DNA of 64,000 nucleotides. It comes from Mytilus edulis. Lineage: Eukaryota > Mollusca > Bivalvia > Mytilida > Mytilidae. The number at the start of each line of letters is the position of its first letter. The first letter of the stretch is position 1. The notes beneath the pieces are model-generated. The model worked only from the letters and a program-made list of their open reading frames with translations. It was not told the DNA's origin and did not search any database. Of this stretch, positions 47,390 to 59,857 are shown piece after piece. A program made the translations under genes and the position numbers. Location: positions 75,607,176 through 75,671,175 of the forward strand of contig NC_092355.1 of assembly GCF_963676685.1 (NCBI RefSeq). Direction: 5' to 3'.

Positions 47390-49440
47390 TTTAATAAGAT
47401 TTGGAATTTTAGCTTAGAATAGGTAAGCAGTTAAACTCTTTTTTATGTTATGACAGAAGAAAACAAGAAAGTATACAAAATCCTTTTGACAATGCACCAA
47501 TTGTTACGTATTGACAAAAAAATCAGAAATAGATGCATGAATTCTATGTTGATACTATCAATATATAAAATGTAGATTTGAATAGAAAAAAAATCTAAAC
47601 ACATGTATTGCTTTTAATAATCAGATGATCACAAACCTTAAATAGAAAGAGACATAATTTGTTTTCATTTCAGTTATGTCTTCCATAGAAGGAGATTTAC
47701 ATTATTTTGCCCCATGTTATAAATTGTACTCCATTGGTAGATTTATAACCTGTGATTGGGATGGTTATAAAAAAAAAGCATTAATTCATACATGTCATTA
47801 TAATTATACATTTTGATCTTTAAAAGTAGCTGAACTATTATTTAAAATTATTCTACTTTTTCATAAAAACAATTCTAGATGGAAACTCCCAACATTGAAA
47901 ATCCCTATGTTAAAATATACACATTTTAAGCTTGATTCAGTCAGTATGAAAGCAAAATTGAAAAAAAACATCTTCAATATAATTTAGTGACTGATGCAAT
48001 GCGCTGTCATCTGTCGTTCAGGTTGAAAGCGGACGTTTCAACATTGTTTGAATATTTCTGATCATCAGAAGGAGTTACCATCTGGAGAACACCTGTCAAC
48101 TTAAAATTGAGAAATTTATAAATGTCCACTATACATACGTTGTGCAACATTATCGTGTTGAACTTAACTGTATTTTTTTTTGTATATAGCGTTTGATTTA
48201 AAGTAGTCGAGAAGTAACTTGTTTAATTGACAGTAGTCAAAAGTAATTTAATCACGTTTGATGAAGTACGAAATCATTGATTACACAATCATACTTTCAG
48301 TATTAATCGTTCAAATTTCTGCCAACAATATCTAAATGTAAATCCCGAAACAAGGGTCTCTAATTGAGTAATTATCGTTTGTTAGATTAATTGGTTTCTT
48401 TTTTGTTTTTTCTTAGAATTTACAATCGATTTTTCTATTTGAATTTTTCGACATTTTGAGATATTGCGAGATTTCGGAGTCCTTGTACAGCTGACAACGA
48501 CTTTCAAATCCCGACTTGATACAGTCATTTTATAATGTAGAAAATGGTGGGTTTAACCTGGTTTAATTGAGCTAAAACTCTCACTTGTATGACAGTCGCA
48601 TCAAATTCCATTATATTTACAACGATGCATGTACGAAAGCAGTCATTACTGTGTCACAATCTGAATTAAAACAAAAACAAACAAATATTGAACAAAGAAG
48701 CGCAAAAAGCAATTATAAAATTTAACAACAACCTTTATTGCTTACTTATATATATTAAATCAATTGTATCATTCAAAGTATTTTCAAAATTATAATTTCA
48801 CATTGGAAATGGTGGGATACAGGGTTGAAAAATAAAACTTTTTGATAGAACTAATTTCAGAAAAAGACCGAGATTTCAAATTATTCAGAAGTTATTTAGA
48901 ATTTTTAAGAATCCACCACTCCGCGAGTAAACAGTATCCAATCAACTCTAGTGTAGAGTCTCGTGTTTGACGTCACACAGAAAGAGACTTAACACAATGT
49001 TGTCGTTCAAATTATTTGTATTATGAATAAACTCATCATAGATATCAGGATTGCTTTTTTTTGTTTTCGCCAGATGAAGTCACATATTCTTATTTGATAT
49101 AATAGTGCATCTATCCCAAATGGAAATGTTTGTATTAGTTATGATCTGATACTTTTTATTCGAATGACCTTTACATATATATATATATATAATTTTTCAT
49201 TAACATCTAGATATTTACTATAGTCGATTTAAATCTTTATTTTACCACTTAAGGGATGAATTTGGTTATCGCACTGTGAACATGTCATTTTTAATAAGAA
49301 CATTATATAATATTGCCTCCATATGCAGTTTATAATTTCCAGTGAGAGTAACATTCCAAAGCCTAATATAATGTTTGAGAAAAAAGAGTTGATGATCAAG
49401 TGTTTCTTATACATGTTATAGTTAAATTGAGGGAATACTA
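47390..49440. other. AT-rich DNA, nothing recognised
   Basis: Includes a (TA)n microsatellite at about 49172-49191. No gene that I can support. Confidence 0.4.
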
Positions 49441-49444
49441 TCGT

Positions 49445-51780
49445 TTACTTTACGTGTACCATCAGTCCATTTTTTTGTTCTTTCTTTTTGTTTGACAACA
49501 CGAAATGAGAGTTGGTTACCAAATCCTATAGTCAACGAGCAGAAAAACAAGATCAATGTCTGCTTATAGTCGTCTTGAGCAGATTGAAACATACCTTGTT
49601 GTCGATCGCATTTTGACTGCTCCTGTTTACTTGTAATAAGGTGTGTGGTGTGGATTGTTATTGACTTTCGTCGTTAACCTTTTTTACTAGGTACTTTCTG
49701 TTTGTCTTCTTTGACTGATGAATGTGTTCACTATCCCCTGTGTACACTTTGCTACTTCGTATGAAAAATGTACACAACCAATGTTCTTCTCCTTGTTACT
49801 AGACTTATAATGTGGTACGCCAGACGCAAGTTTCGTCTAAATACGACTCATCAGTGACTCGTAGATCAAAATACGTAGAAAAACAAACAAGTACAAATTT
49901 GAAGAGCATTTAGGAAAAACATTTCCCAAAAAGTTGTGCCAAATACGCTAAGGATATACATGCCTTGGATAAAAAAAATTGTATTTCGAATGACCGTTTA
50001 AATGATGTTCTTGTCAACACCAAAGTGCTGACTACTGGGTTGGTGATACCCTTCGGGACGAAAATTTCACTAGCAGTGGCATCGACCCATTGGTGTAAAT
50101 AGCTATCAAAGTTACCAGGCTTATAATTCAAATTAAATCCACGATTTTTTAGGAAAGTACCTCTATTTAATCAGGATTTTGTCAGTTTCAATGGACTTTC
50201 CCATTTTTTTTAATTATTTTTTTTTTTTATCAATATACTTGTAGTTAACTTGTATTAATGTTATTAACAGACAACTAGCTAAATACTTCGCCAGGCAGAT
50301 GATGAAATATAACTTATCGTTATTTTGGAATGCATAATCTCTTTTTTGCATCCGGGGATGAAGTTGTACTTTAACGTATTTATCCTTTAGAAAATATAGT
50401 TTGTTTATGACCTTGAAGCTAGATCGTCATCATAATTAAATGTCATTGAGAGTGTGAAATACAGACTGGTAGCGACAAAATAAACATCGAATAAACATCG
50501 TATGCTAAGTTATGTATCTGCTCGAATTAATGTGCATATGTCCAACTTATTTTCCATAAAATTAGTAAAAATAATATAAAAATACTTTGTACCCGAATAA
50601 ATTATTCGAAACCTTGAGAACTATTATTCAATGCTTGTTGTGATTTAAATTTCTATTTTTGGTCAATGACATTGCAATGTTTAATCTTCACACATCATTT
50701 TTCTTGTTTCCTTATACGTTTTTTTTATTGTACTACTCATGTTCAATATAAAAGTGGAAAATATTGTGTTTTTGTTTTTGTTTTATTTGCACACGTATCA
50801 GTTATTTTCAGTTTTAAAGATATATTGATCTAGGTTCGTCTTGTACGGACGCTTATTTCTTGTTTTTGGTTATGGGGAAATTAATGCTACATACACGCCT
50901 GGATGTCAACCCCTTTAAAATCCGTTTGTTTTTATTATAAAGATAACAATTGTATCGTTCCAGATTTGCATTTTGACAATCACATCCTAATATTTAAAAA
51001 TATGATGCCTAGTACAAACATTACCTAGTTTATAAAAAGAAAATGTCTTATTAAGATGATGTAGTTTATTAATGACATCGTGATCGTGTTAAAATTTAAA
51101 TGTCATTTATAGTCTGGTAGGAACACATAGATATCGAATGTTAAACTATGTATTTGACCGAATATAAGTGCAGGTGTTTGACGTTTTTCTATGGTAAAAC
51201 TAGTTCAAAGAGATGTTTTGTTGGGTTTTCCATAAAGTTGAATTTTCAAAGTACTCATTAACATATAAAATATTGTGTACCCGACTATTTCATCTCATAC
51301 TAAGGAGATATATTTTAATTGTTTGGTGTGATTCACATTTCAGTTGGGGAGAATAGCTTTGTAATGTCAATGATCAAGTATTTCAGGATCTGCAGACAGG
51401 AGTTGTCAAGTATTATTAACTACTTTGACTATATTGCTTTTGCTTTAAATGTAATCATAGTGCTGGTTTTTTTAAATACATGTATGCACATATGTAACGT
51501 GTATTGATTTTGTTCTGGTTTTGATCGGACTAAACATCTCGTTTCTTCTTGTACGGACGCCTATGTATTGACCTCTTTTATCACAGGAAAATGAGGTATA
51601 TACACGTGTCGGTTGGATTTATTTCCACGTTAAGATCCACAAACGTTACAAAACAAATTCTGACCCGATACATTTTATCTTTTTTTCGCGTTTTATAATC
51701 GAATACCAACTTTGAAGAGTTTTTAAATCCTTAATAACCATTACTATTGTCAAACCGAACAATATGTTGATTTGATCAAT
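49445..51780 (+). repeat. segmental duplication, copy 2
   Basis: The block order is the same as in 42650-46320. The leading block has 'tttacgtgtaccatcagtcc' and 'accttgttgtcgatcgca' (49449-49610). Module B1 is about 50390-50870 and module B2 about 51050-51610. The end block is 'gtcggttggatttatttcc' to 'gttgatttgatcaat' (51608-51780). CTTGTACGGAC is kept in both modules (50840 and 51548). A miniature element (49800-50130) has inserted after the leading block. Confidence 0.7.
49800..50130. mobile_element. miniature element, copy 3 ('gtacgccagacgcaagtttc')
   Basis: It shares 'cgtctaaatacgactcatca', 'agtacaaatttgaagagcat' and 'gttgtgccaaatacg' with 37205-37440 in the same orientation. It is longer at the right end ('ttggtgatacccttcgggac', then 'agctatcaaagttaccaggc'). 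Confidence 0.65.
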
Positions 51781-52450
51781 CTAAGATACATGAATGAATA
51801 AAAATCCATGATTTAATCCGAACTTCTCCCCCTCTTTTCCAATTTTACGTTTGTAGACACAGAACAAAGTTACTGTATACAATATTATTAGACTGATTAA
51901 ATTAGTTGTTTTTTTAAAGGTAAAGCGGTAAACAAAATGAACAGTCATGACAGTGTTAAAGGGAAACTTCACAAAAAAATCAAAAATTGATATTATGTCC
52001 ATTCTGTATAAAAATGCTCAAATTTATAAATATTACAGTTTTATTCCGCTAGATAAGAGATCACCATCGATTTTAAATTTTGAGTATCAATTCTCTGCGT
52101 TCCGCCATTTTGTCATCTTCTCCGATTAAAAATTGCGATATGTCTATAAACCACAAAGGACCAAAACTACAGTAACTGATGTAGTCGTAATTGCGTGTCG
52201 ATATCTTGTCAATCGTACTGTTGTTTTATCTGACTAACTAACTTGATACGAAAAATGTTCTTATTTTTTAAAATAACCATAGTCTGTTATTTTTAAACTG
52301 TTAATACTGGAATTAGTTAAAAAGTCAAAGTTCAAATCATAAATAAGTGTTACGTGAACATTGTATTCGAAAATCTAATTCGTTCATAATTCTTTAAAGT
52401 AATAAACTTTATTCAAATAAATTCGGATCTTCCCTCATCTGATCACCAGC

Positions 52451-55400
52451 ATGGCTAAAGGTAATACTCCCCAAGGTATTGTGAGGGGTGTGAGGTGACA
52501 CGTCCAGGTATTCAATCGATTTCCTGTCGGGCTTGCAAGTTCATGCATCGTTTCACTTCTGTAGGTATTGATCAGTGTACACGGCCGATAACTTAAAACT
52601 TTCCATTTTGAACTATCAGGTGTACAATATACATCTCTGTCTTGCGTGTCCGAAAGTGATATAATATACTAGTCATTACTTAACCCATACGCTTGATTAT
52701 AAATAACATTTCTGGTGTAAACAATATTATTTATAAAAATATAAATAATACCAAAAAAAAAAGATTTGAAGAAATAAAAATCTATTTACATATTTTTTCC
52801 AAGGGTTTATTTGGGAAAATGTAATATATACTCGTTGTCAATAATAAAGGACAGATTGGAACATACCAGAAATATTTATTTAAAAAAATGTACGCACTTG
52901 TCGACGATTCGTTTATACGCCTGGATAGAAAGTTACGGATCTATAGCGCAATTTAAAATATATACATTTATACATTGAACATAAGAGAGAAACATACATT
53001 TTGTGTAAATTGGGGTAAAAGTTCTGTAAATAGACAAGTCCACGTATGCCAACAGTATGTAATCAACGAATTCGATAGACTATTGTATAACAAAAGAAGA
53101 AGAAGAAGAAGAAGAAGAAGAAGAAGAAGAAGAAGAAGAAGAAGAAGAAGAAGAAGAAGAAGAAGAAGAAGAGAACCAATTTGATTTAAATACAGGTCGA
53201 TATATAACTTGCTTTGGTTCATCGAAGTTATGAACATAGTAAAATCACAGATTTATATATCAATTAGATTGTTCTCGAATAAAGGAAGAAATTCGTCATC
53301 ATCACAATTGTTCCGTCATTCAAGTAATATATATGCAACTGGATGTACACTAATAATCCCCAAGGGATGTGAATATTTTCTAGGAAAACTAATGAGTACT
53401 AAAGTTTCAAATCAATTTCGGGATTTATTTTCTTTCTTGATATTCAATGACAGCAATTTAAAGAATAAACTGCTTGTCAGCTTTAGGGGTATTCTTGCCA
53501 GTTGAACAGACTTATAATTACATTCAAAAATAGGGAAAGATGACATTAAATTCGTTGTCTTTTGTTTTTAAACATCGATGGTCGAATAGCTATAATATTA
53601 TACGTTGTGAGACGAAGACTAGTTGAATAAGGACGTTTCCGATTATGAATACATTTGGTTGACGTTTTTCACACTTGAAAAGAATATCTATTCGTAATTT
53701 TTCGATTCCATTCCAAGTAGATCCTTAAATATCTGGTAAATTTTTTAAAACATCTTTTTTTTTAAATAGCTGAAGTATTCATGCGTTGTGAGATTTAAAA
53801 TATTTTGATGAGAACAATAATTCCTAAATAGGTAAATAAAGATCGCTTTGGATGGACTAAATTATATAATCGCAATTGTTAAAGGGAAATTCCGCGATTT
53901 TTTATTTATCATCTTATTATGTTCATCTCAACATAAAAAACACATTTGCAAAGTTTTAAATTAATATTCCTTCTAATAACGGAGAAAATCAAGTATTTGT
54001 AACTTTTTTGGTTGAAAATCTCGAGTGGGTCGTGACGTATTAGCCCGATTTGTTGAATTCTGGGAAAAAATAAAATCTTTTTAATTCTTATAGCTATCGA
54101 CAATTTACGTAATTAAAAGCGCACATCTGACGAATGGTCGTAGTTATTAACCACAATATAAGAATGGACGAAAATGAATATGCGTATACCGTTTTGTATT
54201 TATTGAATTAAACTTCCTATATAAAACTATCTCTAGTAAATATTTTCGAATAAATTTCATTAATTATTGTTGAGTTTTTATTCATAAAATATCTATTGAA
54301 CAATTTTACTTATATTGAACTGAAAATATTTCCGTTCTATTTACCGTTATTATTTTGGTAATCATTTCAATGCAACTTATGTGTGAGCAGAGTGTGTTAA
54401 TTATTTTGTAACGGTCACTGTATATTTTTCGGCTTCATGTCAATTCGTTTACCTTGTAGCAATTTAGCCGCAGGTGTGAATTCAAGCGTACACAGGTATG
54501 AGTGTTGTTATTTGGGATGGATGAACAGAGAATGTGTGCCATATCTAATACATTAAGATTTAATACGCGATGACAATTAAAATGTATGAACTAATTGAAA
54601 ATAAAATTCAGATTCGTATTATAAATTCGGAAAGTTTACAGAATTTAAATTGAAACAATTTTTGATAACGTTTTATGCGGCAATATTCGTAAAGATTCAA
54701 ATAAACAGTCAAATAATTATAGTACTTTTAATCTTAAAAAATAATTGTTAAATTTATAATTATTAAGGAGATACCATTGCACATGTGTTTAATTTACTTT
54801 ACCGAAATTATTTTATTTGTATTGAATCTGCCGATGTATAAATGCTAACAACTGCAAACAATCGCAAAACTTATTTCAAAGTTTTTATTGAAAAAATATA
54901 ATAGCACAATGCCTGCTTTTTGTTTTATCTTCTTTTACATAATTTAATACAACTCACAATCACTTAGACGAATTATTTGTGAACTGAATGCCAATAATCT
55001 TTAATCTCATTAATTATAAATTATAAATGTAAGCTATTAAAATAAGTGTTTATTCCATCTTGAATTTTTTTTTACAAATGGATTAGAGAGCATAATTATA
55101 CGACTAATTTCCCACAAATCCACTCTTACTCACTAATAGTTTTCTTTTGATTTATCTCTTGTATGAGGTCTTGAATTGTCGTGTTTAAACACATGAAAAT
55201 GAAAGGAAATAATTTCTATATTCTAATATAATTTAATACTCTAAACTAAAGAGTAGCTGTTATTAATTCCAAATATAGTAATTGTAGTACTTCAAAGCCT
55301 AGATGAGTAATGTATTGCTGACAATGACACCAAACATAAGACCAGTTCGACACATTGAAACAATGTTTACTTGTATACTTTTCCCGAGGTATAAGCGCCA

Positions 55401-55666
55401 TTGAGGACGAGCTCCAGAGGTTCTTTCTAATGCACAAAGCAGATTAATATCGTACCGTTCGTTTGTTTGTGTTAGGAGAGGCCAATCACTTGAAAAGAAA
55501 ACAGAATCACCCTACAAGCATAGTTGTCAACACTATCATAAAAGAGTTCCAATCGCCGGATGGGGTGCATGAATGCGTCCAAGAATATACTAGTGACATG
55601 TCTGACTCTGAACAGTCAGTAAACAGTCTAAACAATAACCTACAGACAGCGACCTCTTATTCTTGA
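52451..55666 (+). CDS. possible two-exon small gene, about 66 residues
   Basis: Exon 1 would be ATGGCTAAAG (52451-52460), preceded by an in-frame TAA at 52418-52420 and followed by GTAATA. Exon 2 is 55476-55666, after a pyrimidine-rich acceptor (GTTTGTTTGTGTTAG). Joining completes a glycine codon and gives one open frame beginning MAKGEANHLKRK and ending in TGA at 55664-55666. The second exon encodes a basic start, a SIVVNTIIKEFQSPDG stretch and a Ser/Asn/acidic tail (SDMSDSEQSVNSLNNN). Its composition is unlike the Phe/Leu-rich chance frames around it. No signal peptide, membrane segment or known domain is seen. The 10-base exon could be chance, and exon 2 could instead be the last exon of a larger gene. 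The 3-kb intron holds a GAA microsatellite. Confidence 0.3.
53094..53173 (+). repeat. (AGA)n microsatellite, about 26 units
   Basis: An uninterrupted AGA/GAA run of about 79 bp. It yields poly-Arg or poly-Leu in the two open frames that cross it; neither has other support. Confidence 0.95.
53520..55440. other. AT-rich DNA, nothing recognised
   Basis: No repeats or exons that I can support. 'cgtgtttaaacacatga' at 55180-55196 is a lone near-match to the core of the 23-31 kb satellite. Confidence 0.4.
55476..55666 (+). CDS. terminal exon with Ser/Asn-rich tail
   Basis: An acceptor TTAG (55472-55475) leads into 63 sense codons ending at TGA. This is the best supported part of the candidate small gene. 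It enters after two bases, which needs an upstream exon ending in phase 1. Confidence 0.4.
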
Positions 55667-55931
55667 TATCATAAGCTGCATGCATGTATGTCCAAGAGGG
55701 CGATTATTTGTCTTGTGTCTGACGAGAAGTTTATGCCAACAAGGTTATGCATCTTGCTATATAGTTTTATTGGTTTAGCATGGTTAGTGTGTATTCACGC
55801 AACATCGTAAGTCAAAGATAATGTGTTTGGGATGTAATTTATTCTATATACATTTGTATTTTAAAAGTGTATACCAAGGAGAAGCTCTGATTGTATATAC
55901 TTCCTTTCTTTTTTTTAGTGTTTTATTACAG

Positions 55932-55972
55932 GAATATTCGATGAATCAGATGATGAAGTTAAAGCAGTATAA
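55932..55972 (+). CDS. possible alternative terminal exon
   Basis: The acceptor TTTTATTACAG ends at 55931. The exon opens in the same phase as 55476 and encodes IFDESDDEVKAV before TAA (55970-55972). About 20 bases further on, MSDNELSMCMNK (56009-56044, another frame) resembles MSDSEQSVNSLN in the upstream exon. This may be a decayed duplicate of the 55.5 kb exon. Confidence 0.25.
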
Positions 55973-58802
55973 GAGTCAACTGGCAAATATTACATGAATG
56001 TCGGACAATGAATTGTCAATGTGTATGAACAAGTTTTGTCTAATTTAATTATATTGTGTGGGAATTTTGTCCTGCTATACTCGTACTAATATTACAGCCA
56101 CCAGTATAAATTCATTGTAACAATTAAATAACTAAACGAGTATGAAGTTCATTAACAGATTTAATACTGTTTTCACAATCATTAACAAACTAAATAAATT
56201 TAACAAAGAAACACAGTGACACGACGATATAACAATTTAAAAAAAAATAGATTTACACATTTTTAAACATTTCGTCATATATATTTCATGACACATACTT
56301 ATTTTTAACCCTGCAATGCAGCAACTTGCACATGAAGTTAGAACACAAGAATATCTATCCGGTACACGATGTGTATTTATATACTAGTAACTAAAACTAC
56401 TAAAGCTAGCAATAACTTTGTCAAGCTAACATTTTTTTTCACTATGTCACTCTTTATCTTCGCTCCTTTACAATGACTATTTTACCTGGTCGACACTCAT
56501 TCTCTTTTGTTCTCTATTCGATTTTTTTTCTCTACACTATCTTCTCCTTTTTAACATGACTACAAGCCCTTCCGCTGCTCATTCTTTGTTTGTTCTCTAT
56601 TTGGTTATTCAACGACCTCACTTTTTTTTATTCAAACAAACATGCGATTTTGTATACAGTAGGACTTTATTTACCAAAAAATACATCATAAAATTGAAAA
56701 TGGAAAATTATACTAAGATGAGGTTGAGATCATATTACAAGTAGAAAAAGCTTTAAATAGTTAATAAGGTCCAGGCAAAGTCATTTGAACTAGAAAAACC
56801 GAGATCTGTGGCTGTCGACCAAGTCCTCTTTACATGGTGTAGGGTCCTTGCTGATGTTTCTCGGCAGCGTGAGGGACTTCAGTTGATGTTACGTTTTCTT
56901 CTTGGTTCCTTCCTGTTGGTTTTTGATGGCAGAGTGCAAGATATCTGTCTTGAAGTCATATTCTTTCTTTTCGTACACTTTACGAGCGGTCCATCTACCA
57001 GTGCTTTTTGGACACCGAGTCGTGAAGGACAGCATACCATTGGAGCCAGTCTTTTGCTTCCTTCCGATATTGACATTGTTGTCTACGACAGCTAGCTGAG
57101 TTCTGGCAACCATGGATTGGTAGTCAAATTCCAGGCGTTTTGGGCAGTATTTTAACATCATAGAATGATATGTTTCTAACGATCCAGTGTGGCAAAACCG
57201 ATCTAAGTGACGAATATCTCGCAGAATCAGTTTGTTGGTGATCACCTTCTCCAAGGCTTCGTAGGCGGGACTGTCTTTAGGTAACCATTTCTTTTTTCTT
57301 ATAGCATCCGCGCTCAATGGGGGGTGTCCACATTTGGTTACTAGCTTTCCTGGAAATGTGTGTCTGTTTGAAATGTGGTATAACAAGCTGGTCCACGTCT
57401 CTTCTAGCTTATCTGGGTTACCTTTAGCTTCTCTGGAGCACCACCAGACATGGTTGCATATAGATGGAATCCATGGTTTCACTTCTGTTAGTAACTTCTT
57501 TGGTTTTATGGCGAGGATCTTCTTCTTTACAGACTTGGATAAGTGCCATACATCAAACTGGTGGTTTTTATCGCTGTGGTCTGTTGCCATTGCCTTCCGT
57601 ATCTGCACGTGCCTGTCCGTTACAACTACATCAACTGCAAGATTTGCATCTTCAATATTACTAAGGGAGCGCTGAAAACCTATCAACTCCATCTTTGTAG
57701 ACGATGTTGTCTCGTTGACCTGGACTAAACTGAAATCTGGAATGACCCCTGTTAGTGTGTCCATGAAAGTGTAGGTGCAATATTTTGCTGAGTAGCCAGG
57801 ACTGTCACAACGGCCATCTCCACCAAGGACAAGCTGTTAACCCTGAAGTTGCTGAAGAACAACTTCTCGTTGCAGGCTGTAATAATGGTCTATGGCTGGG
57901 ATGGCTATATCCTTCTGTATAATATAGTACTGTGTTTGTCCAATAAACTTCAAGGATAGAATGTCTGCAAAGTGGGAAATCCTTGAAAGGTTTCTCCAGA
58001 CAAGATGATAGCAGTTGCGACCATTAAATTACCAGCAGGTTTACTATTGACTAACGGTTGGGACTCCCAAGATGATTGGTGACCTCTCATACACAGAAAT
58101 TTGACTTTCATGGCCGTACCATTATATAAAATCGTTGACTCGTCAGAAGATATAGGCTCCCCACATTCTGTGCATACAACTCTTGAAAAAAGTGCCCTCA
58201 AGCAGCTCTCGAAAGCAATGATCTTTGGCTCTGTGGTGATATGTTGGGAGTCTGGAGAGGTTGACTGGTTGGAGTCGTGGGATTCGTCACTTGGAACATA
58301 CGAACAGTCACTGTCTGTTTTGTCTGGACTGGGTGGTGGTGAAGGTGTGGATGCATCTGATGTGTCCTGGTCTTTCTTTGGTGAGCTAATAAACGCTGTA
58401 TCCAATGGTTGTGCTGGGATAACAGGCATCTGGAGGTAGCTGTTGTTAGTCATAGATGTCCCAATGTCTAAGTCAGTCTGAAGTTGTGAAGGTGTTAAAG
58501 TCTGCACACTGACGTCCACCATTAACGGTTTTGACTGGAAAGGAAAGGGTTGTGAATAAAATAACAATATGCGTTTACAATGACAGACAGTTTAAATTTA
58601 TACCACTATTGTAAAATTCAGTGATACAAAAACTGGTTTCAATGTAAATGGTGAAAAAATTAATACAAATCATCGACTTTAGTGAATCCTTTTATAAATT
58701 ATCTTCGTGTATCAAGATTTTCTCTTAATTTGTCATACCGGTACTTTGAAAAGTAAATCTAATTTTCTATGATTAACAATCTATAAGTAAGACAACAGAT
58801 TG

Positions 58803-58956
58803 CAGGGGCGGATCCAGCCATTTAAAAAAAGGGGGGGGGTAGGTTCCTAACCTAGGATAAAGGGGGGGTCCAATTATATGTCCCCATTCAAATGCATTGA
58901 TCGTCCAAAAAAAGGGAGGTTCCAACCCCCGGAAACACCCTCTGGATCCGCACCTG
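58803..58956. mobile_element. hAT-like miniature TIR element, 154 bp
   Basis: Ends CAGGGGCGGATCCAG and CTGGATCCGCACCTG (one mismatch in 15), flanked by GATTG on both sides (58798-58802 and 58957-58961). G-runs lie inside each arm. It sits in an intron of the transposase-like gene. Confidence 0.85.
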
Positions 58957-58974
58957 GATTGTATCATACAAGAA

Positions 58975-59085
58975 GGGGGCTGTTCCAGTCATGCCTATGT
59001 GATTCCCTATATACCCAAATAACTATTTCTTTCCCACACAAATAGGGGGGTGGGTACAGACCCCCCAGGATCGTCCATGTTTCTG
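58975..59085 (-). repeat. dispersed repeat, inverted relative of 16545-16650
   Basis: Read on the minus strand it has 'gtgtgggaaagaaatagtta', 'agggaatcacataggcatga' and 'ctggaacagccccc', matching 'ttgtgggaaaaccttggtta', 'ataggaaatccctactgaag' and 'catgactggaagcaggcccc' at 16573-16630. Confidence 0.45.
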
Positions 59086-59158
59086 CAGCAGTCTCCTCCC
59101 ATAACAAAATATTGACCTCGTAGAATTTAGCAATAAGAATAAAACAAATGATACTTAC

Positions 59159-59226
59159 AGGTCTTCCAATATTTTCCTGTTCAGCTTTCTCCCCTTGTCT
59201 TATTTTCTTCTTTGGAATGTTGTTTT
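59159..59226 (-). CDS. exon of the transposase-like gene, 68 bp
   Basis: Acceptor CTTTAG (ending 59227) and donor GTAAGT (from 59158). It encodes a Lys-rich stretch, NNIPKKKIRQGEKAEQENIG, in frame with both neighbours; possibly a nuclear localisation signal. Confidence 0.6.
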
Positions 59227-59857
59227 CTAAAGAAAAAAAGTCATGGTTTAGTTACATAGTTGTTTATGAGACAACAACAAACATTTGTCAAGTTAGTTTT
59301 CGCGTGATATAATTTATAAACCTGAAAAAAGAACACCTCAGCTCAACATCTCAGAAGAATAATGCCTTTCAACATTTACTACTTAGAAACTTAATAAAAT
59401 GAAGGTTGGTTTAAGTCGGTTGGTTTATGTCATAACTTTTACAGTATGCAGGTGGAATCGCACGAAAGTGTTACATGTACTTGCAAAATCCAAAGATGTA
59501 AACCATTTCAAGACAACAAGCCTTGCTTTCGGTTGTGTTCTCATCGACTGGGCAAAGTCAATTTTATGTTACACATTAAAAAACTTTTAAATTACTGGAA
59601 TATTAAAACCATCTTTTTATCAATAGTTACTGTAGGTTTTTCTCTCGTGTCTGCAATAAGAAAATAGTGTATGCAATTCAATAGTTATGAAAACATTTTA
59701 CCGGTGAAGTCTAAGTAACAATTATTTGTAAAAGTTACTTTAAGAATGGAGTATCCTGGTTATAACATCATTGGTACATGTATAACTATTCTGATCTATG
59801 TTGTTGCTAAAAGTGTCGGATTAGCCAGTTTAATAATAAGGATATATATATGCTTAC

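Noticed and set aside
52968..53237. Open frames with poly-Arg or poly-Leu runs
   Set aside because: They are produced by the (AGA)n microsatellite; flanking residues have no recognisable features.
53209..53505. 98-codon plus-strand open frame next to the AGA repeat
   Set aside because: Composition is not clearly noncoding, but there is no motif, no splice support and no duplicate to compare, so it was not called.
56808..58439. Plus-strand open frames opposite the transposase-like gene (for example 57334-57675, 58101-58439)
   Set aside because: They are antisense shadows of the coding exon on the minus strand, which has conserved motifs and splice borders.
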